Shown in pieces: positions 32,709 through 42,823 of a DNA stretch of 64,000 nucleotides; position 1 is the first letter of the stretch; every line of letters begins with the position of its first letter. The notes beneath the pieces were generated by a model. That model saw nothing but the letters and a program-made list of their open reading frames with translations. It did not search any database and was not told the origin of the DNA. The translations under genes and the position numbers were made by a program. The DNA comes from Actinernus sp. WN-2022. Lineage: Eukaryota > Cnidaria > Anthozoa > Actiniaria > Actinernidae. Location of the stretch: positions 104,945,321-105,009,320 of the forward strand of contig JAOWCC010001634.1 of the NCBI GenBank assembly GCA_030867875.1, in the 5' to 3' direction.

Positions 32709-33700
32709 TCATCGCACCTCTAATTTTTCTTTAACATACATATCCTTTGCTTGGTCCGTTTTCCAACGGCCGTGTAATTTAAGCAGGCGCTCTTTCGAAG
32801 GATCATTATACAGACCTTCGTTAATACAGGATGCCCCTCCTGATCTGAGGCTGTGTAAACCGTACAACTTTTCGTTATAACCTAAACACGAAATACACTC
32901 TTTAAATATTTCTCTAAACCTAGTATATGATAATTTCTGATTGCCTAAGCAATATGCCTGGTTAGACTTAACAAACTTAACATTTCTAAATATAAATTCG
33001 TCACTGCCATCGAGGACTATTTCCGCATCTTTCAAATATCTTAATAATAATGTACAAGGACACGTGGGAAGACCGGATTTATAAATGAACATTTGTTGTC
33101 CTTGCCTGTGTATATCCGTTTTACTATTTGGCACGTGGATGATGATATGCTCTTCGGCTAACGAGATATCTCTAACTCTTATGTTCAATAACTCTTGAGA
33201 CCTAAATAATCCAGCAAAAGCTATAACACACATTGTTGAAACTCGAAGGTCTTGTAAATTACAAGTACTATGCGCATATCGATGTACTATCGACTTAATC
33301 AACTCTAGATTAACGGGCTCCTTCTTATTTATGGGCGGGTGTGGTAACCTCTTCTCAGTCTCCACTAGATTTTTGCAGATCGTCGAATCTAAAGGATTAA
33401 TACTTATTGGTAAAATTCCGTGAATCCATTTGAGTGCTGCGTACGCCACCTGGACTGATGTTTTTGAGTTTTTCTCTAATAATTTAGACAAATAAATAGC
33501 TATGTCAGTGCGTTACCTTAGCTGGGAGATAAACCGGTCCACCTATATTTCTTTGAAAGTCAAAGAAATGTTTAACTTCATTTTTATATCTAATCACTGT
33601 AGAGGCCGCTCTTGACTTCAGACAGTCCTGGATCACTTTCCTTTTAGGTGAAACGGGGAGATCGTCCCAGCACTTAGATCCCATTAGGACCTATACAAAG
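32709..33700 (-). pseudogene. DIRS/Ngaro-type tyrosine recombinase
   Basis: The catalytic domain is open at 33491-32709. It shows the first arginine in AGLFRSQELLNIRVRDI, the HxxR box HSLRSGGA, LLKLHGRWKTDQ (second H/W position) and the tyrosine nucleophile in AKDMYVKEK. All catalytic residues appear present. The N-terminal core-binding part (CWDDLPVSPKRKVIQDCL, RAASTVIRYKNEV) is upstream at 33520-33690 in another frame, because of a shift near 33510. A possible splice acceptor (TTTCTTTGTATAG) precedes it at about 33694. It mediates integration of circular cDNA in DIRS-order retroelements. Its neighbour upstream on the same strand is the RT/RNase H of the same element. Confidence 0.88.
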
Positions 33701-33900
33701 AAACAACGAGATAGATCATGTTTCACCTGTACTCTATGCCGACTTATTCGACTAGACTAACTATGACTTGGCTCTTGGTGAGCCCATAACCCATATCGGT
33801 GACCTGAGAAACGCCGGCCTGCTCTCGGTGAGCTCAATGGCCGCGTAACCAACTTCGCTCACACGCAGCCTCGGTGCTCGTATCGTGTGAAAACGTAGTC
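33701..33900. repeat. Short repeats between DIRS ORFs
   Basis: CTCTCGGTGAGC with CAATGGCC or a variant occurs three to four times (about 33774, 33820, 33930) in the spacer between RNase H and recombinase frames. Confidence 0.55.
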
Positions 33901-35370
33901 CTACTCTTGGACCGCTATACGCCGACCTGCTCTCGGTGAGCCCAATGGCCTCGCATTATCTTCGTAACTCTGTAAACTCTGAAAAGACAGTCTAATCACA
34001 TAAACGTGCCCTTCCCACCAGGGGGAACCCAAGATAGAGTTCAAATTCCGTCCATGCGCGAGTACTCTTTTCCCTTCGTAACGTCGATAATCTAGTATTG
34101 CATAACTATAGCGATGCCATAATAATGGCCAAAATGACGCCGAAGGCCAATCAGGGACTATCAGAGTTCCTTTTGCTCTTTCTCTTTCCATATGGTTAAG
34201 TACCCTAGCCACTAAGTCTATTGGAGGAACGACTAAGCAATTTTCATTTTTCCAAGATTGGAAAAATGCATCTACTCCAAAAGTCCCTGGATTCCAAAAC
34301 CGGGGAAAGAATTTGGCAACTTTCTTGTTGTAATAGGTCGCAAAGCAATCGACAGTGTATGGGCCCCACAATTTCTGAAGAATTTCAAAAAAGTCGTCCC
34401 GAACCTGCCAATCGTCTAGATCGAAAATTTTACTAAGAGCATCTGCTTTCTTATTCAAGGATCTGGGAATCCATTCAATAAACAATTCGATACCTCTTTC
34501 TAAACAAAAAGAGAATATGTCGACGGCTAACTTCTGTAGCTCGAACTTCATACTGCCGACTTCCACTATTTTAACAGTTGATTGATTATCCGTGTACCAT
34601 TTAACCTTTGAATTATCTAAGAAAGGTACGAAGGACTTAAGACTGTAGGATACGGCTAAAAGTTCCCTATGTGTCGAACTGTAAGTTCTCTCCTGTTCTG
34701 TAAACATGCGATGACATGACATTTCTTCTGCCCCCTGCACGATAGCCCCACAGGCTTGCCCACTTGCGTCGGAATAAACCATTTTATTGTGAACCTTACC
34801 GGTAAAGCAGTCTCTAGAATTAAACCTTCTGACGTTGGCTAACCAAAATTCTAATTCCGCAACGCAGTATTGATCTAAAAATACCTTTTCCTCCCATTCT
34901 GTTGCTATAACGATATTAATTTGACAATGACGTGTCATGATTCTTGTTAAATGACCGAAAACTGGACTTAACGAAATGACTGACCCTGTGAAGAACGCTA
35001 GCCATCTTGCCGATACAAAAGGTGAGTCTAATATCTCCCTTATTTTCTTTTCGATTTTTATAATTCTCGCTTCTCGTATAGTTATGCTACCGCTCGCACA
35101 ATTCCAAATTATTCCTAACCATTCAATATTCACTACTGGAGACCACACGCTTTTCTCCTCATTGATGACGAAACCGGCCGCATGTAAATCTCCTCTGATA
35201 TGATGAGAAGCCTCTTCGGCTTTTTCAAATGACTTTTCAAAACCAATGCAATCATCTAAATATATTACGCACTGAAAACCTCTGGCTCGTCATAATTTGA
35301 CCAAGGGTCTCATCACCTTCGTGAAAATGTATGGGGCTGATGAAAGACCAAACGGAAGGACTGCACTAAC
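33901..35370 (-). pseudogene. DIRS/Ngaro-type RT and RNase H
   Basis: Minus-strand translation opens in the RT palm: LPFGLSSAPYIFTKVMRPL, a TGA at 35290-35292 where a tryptophan codon would fit, then FQCVIYLDDCIGF (catalytic YLDD). It continues open to 33901. RNase H landmarks follow: VYSDASG, THRELLAVSYSL, KWYTDNQS and NKKADALSKI. A C-terminal stretch DCFATYYNKK ... FFPRFWNPGTFGVDAF is typical of DIRS-like elements. Upstream the RT N-half is deleted and the frame joins a Gag-like tail at about 35375. Inactive because of the stop and deletion. Confidence 0.9.
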
Positions 35371-35580
35371 TCCTCGTCTTGCACTGTATTATCACTGTCT
35401 TTATTGAAGGACTTAGATGGCTCCGGTGTTTGATGTCGAAGGGGTTCCATAACCAAATCTTTTGCCGCTCGAATCGCTCCTAAGCTTGAAAGTTCGCACG
35501 CGGCATGTGGCGCTCCAGTGCCCTCTATAACCGCACATGAAGCAGACGTCGTCCGCACGAGGTTGCCTACGGCCTTAAAA
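35371..35580 (-). pseudogene. Gag-like ORF1 end of the DIRS-type element
   Basis: Reads VRTTSASCAVIEGTGAPHAA, SSLGAIRAAKDLV and HQTPEPSKSFNKDSDNTVQDEE, then runs straight into RT sequence. The protein is unrecognised alone. Placement and acidic C-end suggest the end of the element's first ORF, fused by an internal deletion. Confidence 0.5.
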
Positions 35581-36120
35581 AATAAAGGAAAAGCAGAAAC
35601 ACAGAAAAAATAAATAAAAGAAAGGTTAACTGAGACCTAACCACAAACGTAAATAAATATTTATGCGATAAACCGTCGTTTGAACCTTGCTCCGTACTGA
35701 TACCTGGATGAAACTCCTTAACACGAGTCTTTTATAACAACTAACAAAGAACAGCTATTACGTAACATACACGCCTATTATGTCATTGTTTGTATGAATT
35801 TTCATACAAACGCAGGAATTCAGCTAATTAGCCTCCCATAGGAAAATACATCATGTTGGTTGGTTCTGTAATTTGTGTTGAAAGTCCAGTTTGCTTCAAC
35901 TGCCGAAGCCATGGCTCATGATGTTGGCTCACGATTTAACTGCAATCTCATCCACACCTGGATTCACTCCCCCTTACACTCGTTCTCAATAACACGTGCA
36001 GGTTCGAAACGAAACTCCTGACTTCGAAGTCGTTTCTGGTGGATGTCAATCAAACGGTTTCCATGGAGTTTGAAGTGAACCGTTGTGTGAGTAAATTCGG
36101 GAAACTAGCATTTTATAAAC
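35581..36120. other. No recognisable gene
   Basis: Probably the 5' end of the DIRS-type element followed by unique sequence. A small hairpin TTTGTATGAATTTTCATACAAA occurs near 35790, and a duplicated CGAAAC/CCTGACTTCGAAG segment near 36005. Confidence 0.4.
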
Positions 36121-36370
36121 ATGGCAAAGTCTTTCCCAAAGTCGCTTAGATGGAGAGTAATCATGCTTAGAGCCAAGGGTTTGCAAAATAGGGAAATCAC
36201 ATAAACTTTATGTGTGAGCGAGCGGTTTGTGTATAAGATCAAAATAGGGAAATCGCATAAACTTTATGTGTGAGCGAGAGGTTTGTGTATAAGATCAAAA
36301 TAGGGAAATCACATAAACGTTGTGTGAGCGAGCGGTTTGTGTATAAGAAATCTGATTGTTTATATAGCTT
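36121..36370 (+). pseudogene. Tc1/IS630-like transposase N-terminus with triplicated HTH segment
   Basis: From ATG at 36121 the frame reads MAKSFPKSLRWRVIMLRAKG then LQNREIT and a stop at 36202. It resembles the N-terminal helix-turn-helix of Tc1/IS630-type transposases (SxDLRWRxVxLxxxG..xxEIA). A 56-bp unit covering EIAxKLCVSERFVYK is then present almost three times (36187-36350). Since 56 is not a multiple of three, each repeat shifts frame. No DDE domain follows; the open frame to 36581 after it has no signature. Confidence 0.55.
36187..36350. repeat. 56-bp tandem repeat, about 2.9 copies
   Basis: The unit begins AAAATAGGGAAATCACATAA and ends GGTTTGTGTATAAGATC. The third copy lacks three bases in the middle. 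Confidence 0.92.
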
Positions 36371-36867
36371 CAAAGGTCTTGGAAAAAGAATTATAGTTAT
36401 TTTTATTCATCCAGTTGCAGATATGCTCCTTATAAGAGGTTTTATCGAGCAATACCCTCAAGCTCTACCTCGACGAGCTCCAGGCATGGATACAACATTC
36501 GACAGGGCAAATTGTTTTTTTGAAACTCTCAGGTCATGGATTATCGGCAATGCTCTCCACTCTCGACTGACATTTCGGTGAGGAATTCCGAAGCAAAAAA
36601 CAATCGTTTTTCGGCTTAGTATCCGCCATTTCTCTACCTATGTCGCCTCAAATTACTTACGATTTCGTTGACCTCCTACACTATTTATGTTTCCTCCACA
36701 ACTGGGAGTTGTATGGTATGGCGACGTTTTATTTAGCATGCAGACCAGTGTTGCCATAGAAATATAGTTGAGTGACATCCACCAAATTGACGTTTTCCGT
36801 TGGAAATTCAATTTCGAACCTGCACGTCCCCAACAAGTCATAAGAGCTTGTCCAATGCCCCACCAAT

Positions 36868-37017
36868 AGACCTTTCCCGTATTTGGTCGAACAATGGCAC
36901 CAAGTTGAGATTGGGTAGTCAAAAACAGAGTAAATGTATGAAAATGTCTACTCCAATCTCGACTTGGTGCCATTGTTCGTGGGCATTGGAGCGGAATGCG
37001 GGAAAGGTATATTAAGA
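36868..37017. repeat. Inverted repeat
   Basis: ACCTTTCCCGTATTTGG and CAATGGCACCAAGTTGAGAT pair with ATCTCGACTTGGTGCCATTG and GCGGGAAAGGT. A CTTGTCCAATGCCCC segment upstream also has a complement, CATTGGAG, in the right arm. Confidence 0.8.
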
Positions 37018-37439
37018 TGTAATTGGAAAGTTTCCAAAAAAAATCAACAATTAGGGCTTGATTACATCAGGCAGGCTCAGGCCTGGTTTGGAGAGTCCCT
37101 TACGTAGACGCAGAGTTAATGTTTGGAGTGTTTCACTGCTAAGGAAGGCCAGACCACCAAACGTGTAAGCTTGGTAAACTGGGCCAGCCCACGTTATGAA
37201 ATCAGGCCCTTACTCTACTGGCTATTGACAATAATGATGAGGTATTCTTGGGTTGAAATGACATTCAAATAATGTTTTTGAGATTGAAGTCAATGAAGAG
37301 AGATCAAAACTTGATCACTGGAACAAATTTTGAAGTAGAATAGCATTTTGTTTTAGAGTTATGGGCAAACAAATTTGAAGGATGATTCTCATCTATTCTG
37401 TATCTTCAGTATACGGTTAACCAAGCTCTTCGTGAGAAA

Positions 37440-37900
37440 AAGTTTTGATCTAGCTGTAGCTGATCGTCTAATTCACGACTTCTCTCTTCTAGTTCTATTA
37501 TTCTTCGGTTTCCTCTCCAGTGACTTTCGCATTGCCGTTTTGTTTTTGCCTTCGGTAGGCTTCAGTAGCCTTTTTTTAGAAGTTTTACGAGATCTGTATT
37601 TTTCAATACCTAGGTAAAATATTCTTTAGGGGAGCTATAGAGGTCAGACTAAGCCAAAGGTCAACGATAATGATAACTGAGAGTGTGCCGAAGGCCAAGG
37701 ATGCCTCGTCTCCGCTTTTCAAATTCAAGACTCTCAAGTTCCGAGGCGCTATCATCTGATTCTTAATCACCACTTCCTGCTACTAACCACACTTGACGTT
37801 CTCTTAGCCGTCTGAATGTTCATTTCGCCACATATTTCGTCCACAGAGCACACTCTACTGAAGCACTAGCGCGGCTACAATCTGGTCCGCCATGTTGTGG
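37440..37900 (-). other. Possible decayed coding segment (basic and acidic runs)
   Basis: Minus-strand frames give ESDDSASELESLEFEKRRRG (about 37765-37700), then RKTSKKRLLKPTEGKNKTAM and RKSLERKPKNNRTRREKS (about 37595-37465), and after a one-base shift RELDDQLQLDQNF. The clustered charged residues and residual frame look like coding origin, but I recognise no family. It lies in the big intron. Low confidence. Confidence 0.25.
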
Positions 37901-38034
37901 TTGGTAGTCACATGACTATGCGAACCAATCCGATTGGTTTCTATTTTTGTTCATGAGGTCTAAAAATAGATTTTGAAACATTCACTTTGGAACAGACCCA
38001 TGTATTGGAGATCAGCTCTCTTAGATGATTTTTT

Positions 38035-38135
38035 CGGGTAATACGAGCTAATATTTTACGAGTTGCGAATGCGGGGCGAGGAAAACGAGTAAAATGTAAG
38101 CCCATATTACCCGAAAAATTATCTAATAAGAGATT
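38035..38135. repeat. Inverted repeat
   Basis: GATTTTTTCGGGTAATACGA pairs with the right segment ATATTACCCGAAAAATTATC across about 50 bases. Confidence 0.75.
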
Positions 38136-38437
38136 TATTATACAACACTTGAATTTCTTTGTGACTGATTTCCTTTTCAGTTCGAAAACAAAATATCCAT
38201 GAAATCTGTGTGTCTTTTAGATCAATGACGTGAACGACGGAAAGCCAGAAAAGTGTCTTTAATTTCATTGGATATGACATGTGATATGAATCTCGTAAAA
38301 CCAGCTTGTTTTTATAAGCTGTGGCAAACGTTCTCGAATTAGTTCAACTAGGAAAAGTGTTTCAAAGAGAATATAAAGCGAGAAATTCAAGCCAAAGACG
38401 TCTAATATACTTTTTAACTTGACAAAGAGGCTCTTAA

Positions 38438-38978
38438 TGTGCCAATGAAATGAAAAAGCGTTTATATTATATTTTATTAAATTCTAGGTTTCTCTTAGTC
38501 ATTTTGTATAAATAAAAATCAATATGGAGAGCGCGAACATATTCTTTTTTCGTATCGAAGTCAGGCGGAATTGCCAAAATCTTGCGACATTTTTTATGCC
38601 GTTAAAAATATGGTAATCACATGCGTGACGTCACAAGGTGTACTTATTTATATTCGTTTCCATAAATACTACAAAATAAGTGCATATGTAATACTTTGAG
38701 AAACCTTGAAAATGGCCATATTTTTTTTATAGAATCCTTGCAGTCGGCTTTGTGAATATAAATGCACAAACCTAGTGAGGTCACGCATGTGATCAGCATA
38801 TCTTTAACAGCGTAAAAATTGTCGCCAGATTTTGGCAATTCCGCCTGACTTCGATACGAAATAAAATTATGTTCGTGCTCTCCAAATTGATTTTTAATTT
38901 CACAAAATGGCTAAGGGAAGTCTATAATTAAATAAAATAAAATAAAAACGGAATCGATTTTTTCATTTCATTGGCACT
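38438..38978. mobile_element. TTAA-flanked palindromic MITE (complete copy)
   Basis: Ends TGTGCCAATGAAATG and CATTTCATTGGCACT, flanked by TTAA at 38434-38437 and 38979-38982. The whole element folds back on itself (GCGGAATTGCCAAAATC with GATTTTGGCAATTCCGC-type arms). The GTGCC/GGCAC ends and TTAA target are shared with the family at 45664-46216, consistent with piggyBac-type mobilisation. Confidence 0.85.
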
Positions 38979-39009
38979 TTAACATTCTCTTTAAGAAACA
39001 GTGTTCAGT

Positions 39010-40348
39010 CTAAAGTTCATCGTCGCTATCAAGAAGCGGCAACATTCTCTTGAATCTTCTGGTTGGTGTTTTTAACTCGCCACAAGGATTAGCATCTTCG
39101 AAACCAGCATTTCCACCGAAGTTCAATGAACAGTTGTTGAATACGGCACCACAGAACATTGCTGGTTTTAAGTCTTGTTCGGCAGACATATTTGGATTGG
39201 TCATCACTGGTTTGAGGATTTTCTTCTCTGGCTCGGAAGATTCCTTCCACGTATCGCGCGTCCCTTGAATGTGCTGACTGATTTTGCTGGGCATTTCTTT
39301 CCGGTGTTGTTGTTCTGAGGCTTCAGAATAACTGTCCAAGGATTTGAGATTTCTTTGACCTGCCAGACCAATAATATTGAGAGGCTCAACATTCTCTTGT
39401 CGTAAGGTTGAAATCATGGTTCTTCGTACAGAATAATTAGTGTATCGGCCATTCAATCCTGCGGCTTTGCTCATTTCTTTCATGAAAGTGAGTGTTTACC
39501 AAGGGGCTGTTTCTTGAGCCAAGTCTGTGATGCTGGCCTTGGAATTGATGCCAGGTAAAAAGGAGCATCTGGGTAGTTCATATCTGCTGGTCTTCGGGAT
39601 ATGTACTCCGTGAAAATACGAACAGGACATGGTGCATCGGTGGCGTACATTTTGGGATTAAATGGCCGGTCAGGAACAAACTCGCTCTCGCCGGTACGAG
39701 TTGTACTGCCACGCTCAATGACCCACTCGACAGTTTCCAAGCTGTTTTTGTTGCCATAACTGCTGGATCTGTGTGGCGTTTAGTCCAAGGGCTTTATTCG
39801 GCCTTTGACCTTTACCAGAGCGACGAAGTTCTTTTCTTTTGCAAGACAAAGCTTCTCTGGCCTTTGAGAATTGTCAGTCAAGGAGTATGCTGTATGTTTT
39901 GCCTTGTTCTCGCAAAAAGCGGCCAAAACTATGTAATTATGCATGAGGTAAGTGTATCTGGCTCAAATTCGTCACCATCTTGTTTTCGTACTTTCACTAC
40001 AAAGTGTGAAAGCAGACTGTCAAATTCAGTATAGGCGGTATATTGTCAATAGTTCTCGTTTCGTTAACAGTTTTTGCCCATTTATAAAACACGTTAAGGT
40101 CGCTTCGTGTCTTTTGTTGTGTGTTTTTTCCTGTTATCCTCGGTAAATTTTGTAACTTCGTCATTGTCAGGTTTTTTCTCCTTTTTCTCGCTTCTAACAT
40201 TGCCACTGGAAGTCTCAGTCGTTTCAGTTTCATCAAGCAACTCGACAGCGTTAATAAGTTCTGTATCAAAGTCAATGTCGTCGAAAAGTCCTGTTAACTC
40301 AAAGTTTGGGTAGTCCGCGTTGAGTTCGTAATAATTCTCATCGGCCAT
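39010..40348 (-). pseudogene. Crypton-type tyrosine recombinase (KIAA1958-like) pseudogene
   Basis: Minus strand from ATG at 40348. An acidic N-terminus (MADENYYELNADYPNFEL, GLFDDIDFD) leads to a core-binding domain RSDLNVFYKWAKTVNETR, IDNIPP and then SLLSHFVVKVRKQDG, YSIL, QFSKAREALSCKRKEL. The recombinase part follows: VEWVIERGSTTRTGE, MYATDAPCPVRIF, RRPADMNYPDAPFYLAS, LNGRYTNYSVRRTMISTLRQ, IIGLAGQRNLKSLDSYSEAS. Against the family pattern, the HxxR histidine is Y (NYSVRR) and the second histidine is Q (GQRN), while R and Y (LDSY) remain. There are at least three frameshifts, stops near 39950 and a deletion near 39735. Confidence 0.82.
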
Positions 40349-40349
40349 T

Positions 40350-41310
40350 TTTGCTTTGAACTCAGTATACGGTCGTGTACTAAACCGGTCAGTACTGGTT
40401 TACTAGCGGGTAATGCGACAATCTAGTGGGTAATACGCTGGCATATTAGTCCGTTTTTGTGACCTAATATGGTAAAATTACGTCATAGTTGTATAATAAA
40501 TGTTCTTATTAGTTGCGTAGATAACAGGGCCCCTATGGATACCAGCCATCGGTCTCGTGCTTCAAATTTTCTCTGATCAAAAACTCGCTCTCGTTTTGGA
40601 AATAGTACTTTTCAAACAGGTTTTGCTAACAACAGTAAAAGTGCCTTAAAGGGTTCATTGACATATTCCGTTGCAACACCGCAACACCGTTGCTATGCTC
40701 GCAGGAACAGATGCGATTTTGACTTCCGGTTTACTCGGGCGATATGAGTCTGCTGTTTTCTCAGGCTAGTTTTCTCAAGGGCACCCAACGAAGTTTTCGG
40801 TTAAAAAGCTGTTCGGCGGGAGAGTAAGTTCGCCTAAAACTTTCGGATTTGAAAAAAAATTCCCAAGAAAATTGTTTTCTGAAATACTGGCTAGAAAATT
40901 CGTTTTTAATCCCTAGAAAATTATAGAAGAAAAGAGAGACTAAAAGGTTTCCCCTAAAATATTCGTACGTCCCAATTCGTCTGATCAATAGAGTCAGAAC
41001 GATGCAAAAGAACCCCTAAAAAATTCGTACCTCCACAAAACTTTGTAACATGAAGTTACTTGGGCTAGAAAATTCTTGTTTATGTTCTAGACTACTAACA
41101 AATTCGTAGGCCGGGAATATTTTGCCATAGTATTTTCGGTTGACGTGATTTCCACCTAGAAAATCCGAACAGCTAATAGCTTTCTAGAATACGTCAAAAG
41201 ACATAGTAGGCGCCTTAAAATGGCTAGATGAGCCGCAGACAACTGGTTTCAAACGAATTTCAAAAAGTACTCGTTGGATGTCCTTGTTTTATGCGTGTCC
41301 ACCGGCCACC
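40350..41310. other. No recognisable gene; recurring AAAATTCG motif
   Basis: A loose repetition of CTAGAAAATTCG / CTAAAAAATTCGTA occurs from about 40885 to 41110 (at least five times). Otherwise noncoding and unassigned. Confidence 0.45.
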
Positions 41311-41446
41311 CGATAGTACGATGGCCCATAAGGGACATGCTGCAAATAAACAATTGCCTCGTGCGAAAATAAAAATAAACTGATGCAAATACAAAATGTT
41401 TGCATAAATTATAAAAAAGATGCTGCAAATAAATGAAAATTGTCAC

Positions 41447-41930
41447 TGCAAATTAAAACTGGTTGCTGCAAACTAAAACTGGTTGCTGCAAACTAAAACT
41501 GGTTGCTTCAAACTAAAACTCGTTGCTGCAAACTAAAACTCGTTGCTGCAACTAAAACTCGTTGCTGCAAACTAAAACTCGTTGCTGCAACTAAAACTCG
41601 TTGCTGCAAACTAAAACTCGTTGCTGCAAACTAAAACTCGTTGCTGCAAACTAAAACTCGTTGCTGCAAATTAATTTGTTGCTGCAAACTAAAACTCGTT
41701 GCTGCAACTAAAACTCGTTGCTGCAAACTAAAACTCGTTGCTGCAAATTAATTTGTTGCTGCAAACTAAAATTTGTTGCTGCAAACTAAAACTCGTTGCT
41801 GCAAACTAACATTGGTTGCTGCAAAATATAACTTGTTGCTGCAAATTAAGTTGTTGCTGCAAACTAAAATTTATTGCTGCAAACTAAAACTAGTTGCTGC
41901 AAATTATTAACGTGCATGTTGTTGCAAACT
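41447..41930 (+). repeat. 20-bp minisatellite, left arm, about 24 units
   Basis: Consensus GTTGCTGCAAACTAAAACTC. Some units lose two bases (GCAACTAAAACTC) or vary (GCAAATTAATTT). No spacers, so not CRISPR. Confidence 0.95.
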
Positions 41931-42120
41931 CCGTCGCTGTAATTTTTCCACCAATATTACGGGTTTCCTGTGGAAGACGCACGCGGCACATGCGTATAAC
42001 TTCTAGCTGCTGTGACTGAGAGGATGGGGGTGAGTAGTATACTCCTTCCTGATTGAAAATCTGACTTAGTGTTTACTGTACTAGAAACCACATATTACTT
42101 GTAGTTGTACTAAAACTACG

Positions 42121-42480
42121 ATGTTCTGTCTACCGTGTTCCGCCAAGGTATTTTCCTCGGCGGCTAACTATTGTTGTAGTTGCGGCAATCCACTTCGTGC
42201 TGGAACCTCAAGGAGTGATGAATATTGTCAATGGAGCTCGAGACTTCCGAAGGAGAAAAGAAGCGGAGAGGAGGGGTATTTCACTAGTAAAACCAAGAAA
42301 ACTAAGAAGCTAGACCCACCACAAGAGGTTGGTATCCAAACAGGGATAATGCTGGCGGTAGATGGGACGATAGCCACCAAACGTGGGCTGATCGGGCTGA
42401 ACTTTCCATTAAAAGTCTTACCGATAGACACTGGCTGACTAGGAAGGAGTTGCTGACGAAGGCAGTGGAGAAACACGCTT
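42121..42480 (+). pseudogene. Zinc-ribbon gene fragment inside foldback element
   Basis: ATG at 42121 opens MFCLPCSAKVFSSAANYCCS CGNPL, a zinc ribbon with two CxxC knuckles as in many eukaryotic regulators (C-x2-C about 12 residues from C-x2-C). The frame continues through KKTKKLDPPQEVGIQTGIM and GLNFPLKVLP to a stop at 42436-42438. In a shifted frame WLTRKELLTKAVEKHA follows, which looks like the true continuation, so there is a frameshift near 42430. Translation then runs into the minisatellite. About 190 bases of unique upstream sequence may be its 5' UTR or promoter. I read it as a captured host gene exon. The zinc-ribbon call is firm; the full gene identity is not known to me. Confidence 0.7.
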
Positions 42481-42690
42481 TAGTTTGCAGCAACAAATTT
42501 TAGTTTGCAGCAACAAGTTTTAGTTTGCAGCAACCAGTTTTAGTTTGCAGCAACAAATTTTAGTTTGCAGCAACCAGTTAATTTGCAGCAACCAGTTTTA
42601 GTTTGCAGCAACCAGTTTTAGTTTGCAGCAACCAGTTTTAGTTTGCAGCAACCAGTTTTAATTTGCAGCAATCAGTTTTAATTTGCAGTG
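42480..42690 (-). repeat. 20-bp minisatellite, right arm, about 10 units
   Basis: Complement of the left-arm unit: AGTTTGCAGCAACCAGTTTT and variants. Confidence 0.95.
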
Positions 42691-42823
42691 ACAATTTTCA
42701 TTTATTTGCAGCATCTTTTTTTTATATTTCCGCAAACATTTTGTATTTGCACAGTTTATTTTTATTTTCACACGAGGCAATTGTTTATTTGCATCATGTC
42801 CCTTACGGGCCACCGTACGATAG

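Larger units (their letters stand above)
41317..42817. mobile_element. Foldback element with minisatellite arms and captured gene fragment
   Basis: Ends TACGATGGCCCATAAGGGAC and, on the other strand, TACGGTGGCCCGTAAGGGAC. They are flanked by a perfect 6-bp duplication CGATAG at 41311-41316 and 42818-42823. TIRs of about 120 bases contain CAAATAAACAATTGCCTCG. Inside each TIR lies an array of one 20-bp unit in opposite orientations (41447-41930 and 42480-42690), enclosing about 550 unique bases with a zinc-ribbon coding exon. The architecture resembles Drosophila FB elements. No transposase is present. Confidence 0.9.

Noticed and set aside
41447..41930. Regular 20-bp repeats reminiscent of a CRISPR array
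   Set aside because: Units are head-to-tail without spacers, the array has an inverted partner, and the context is an animal genome.
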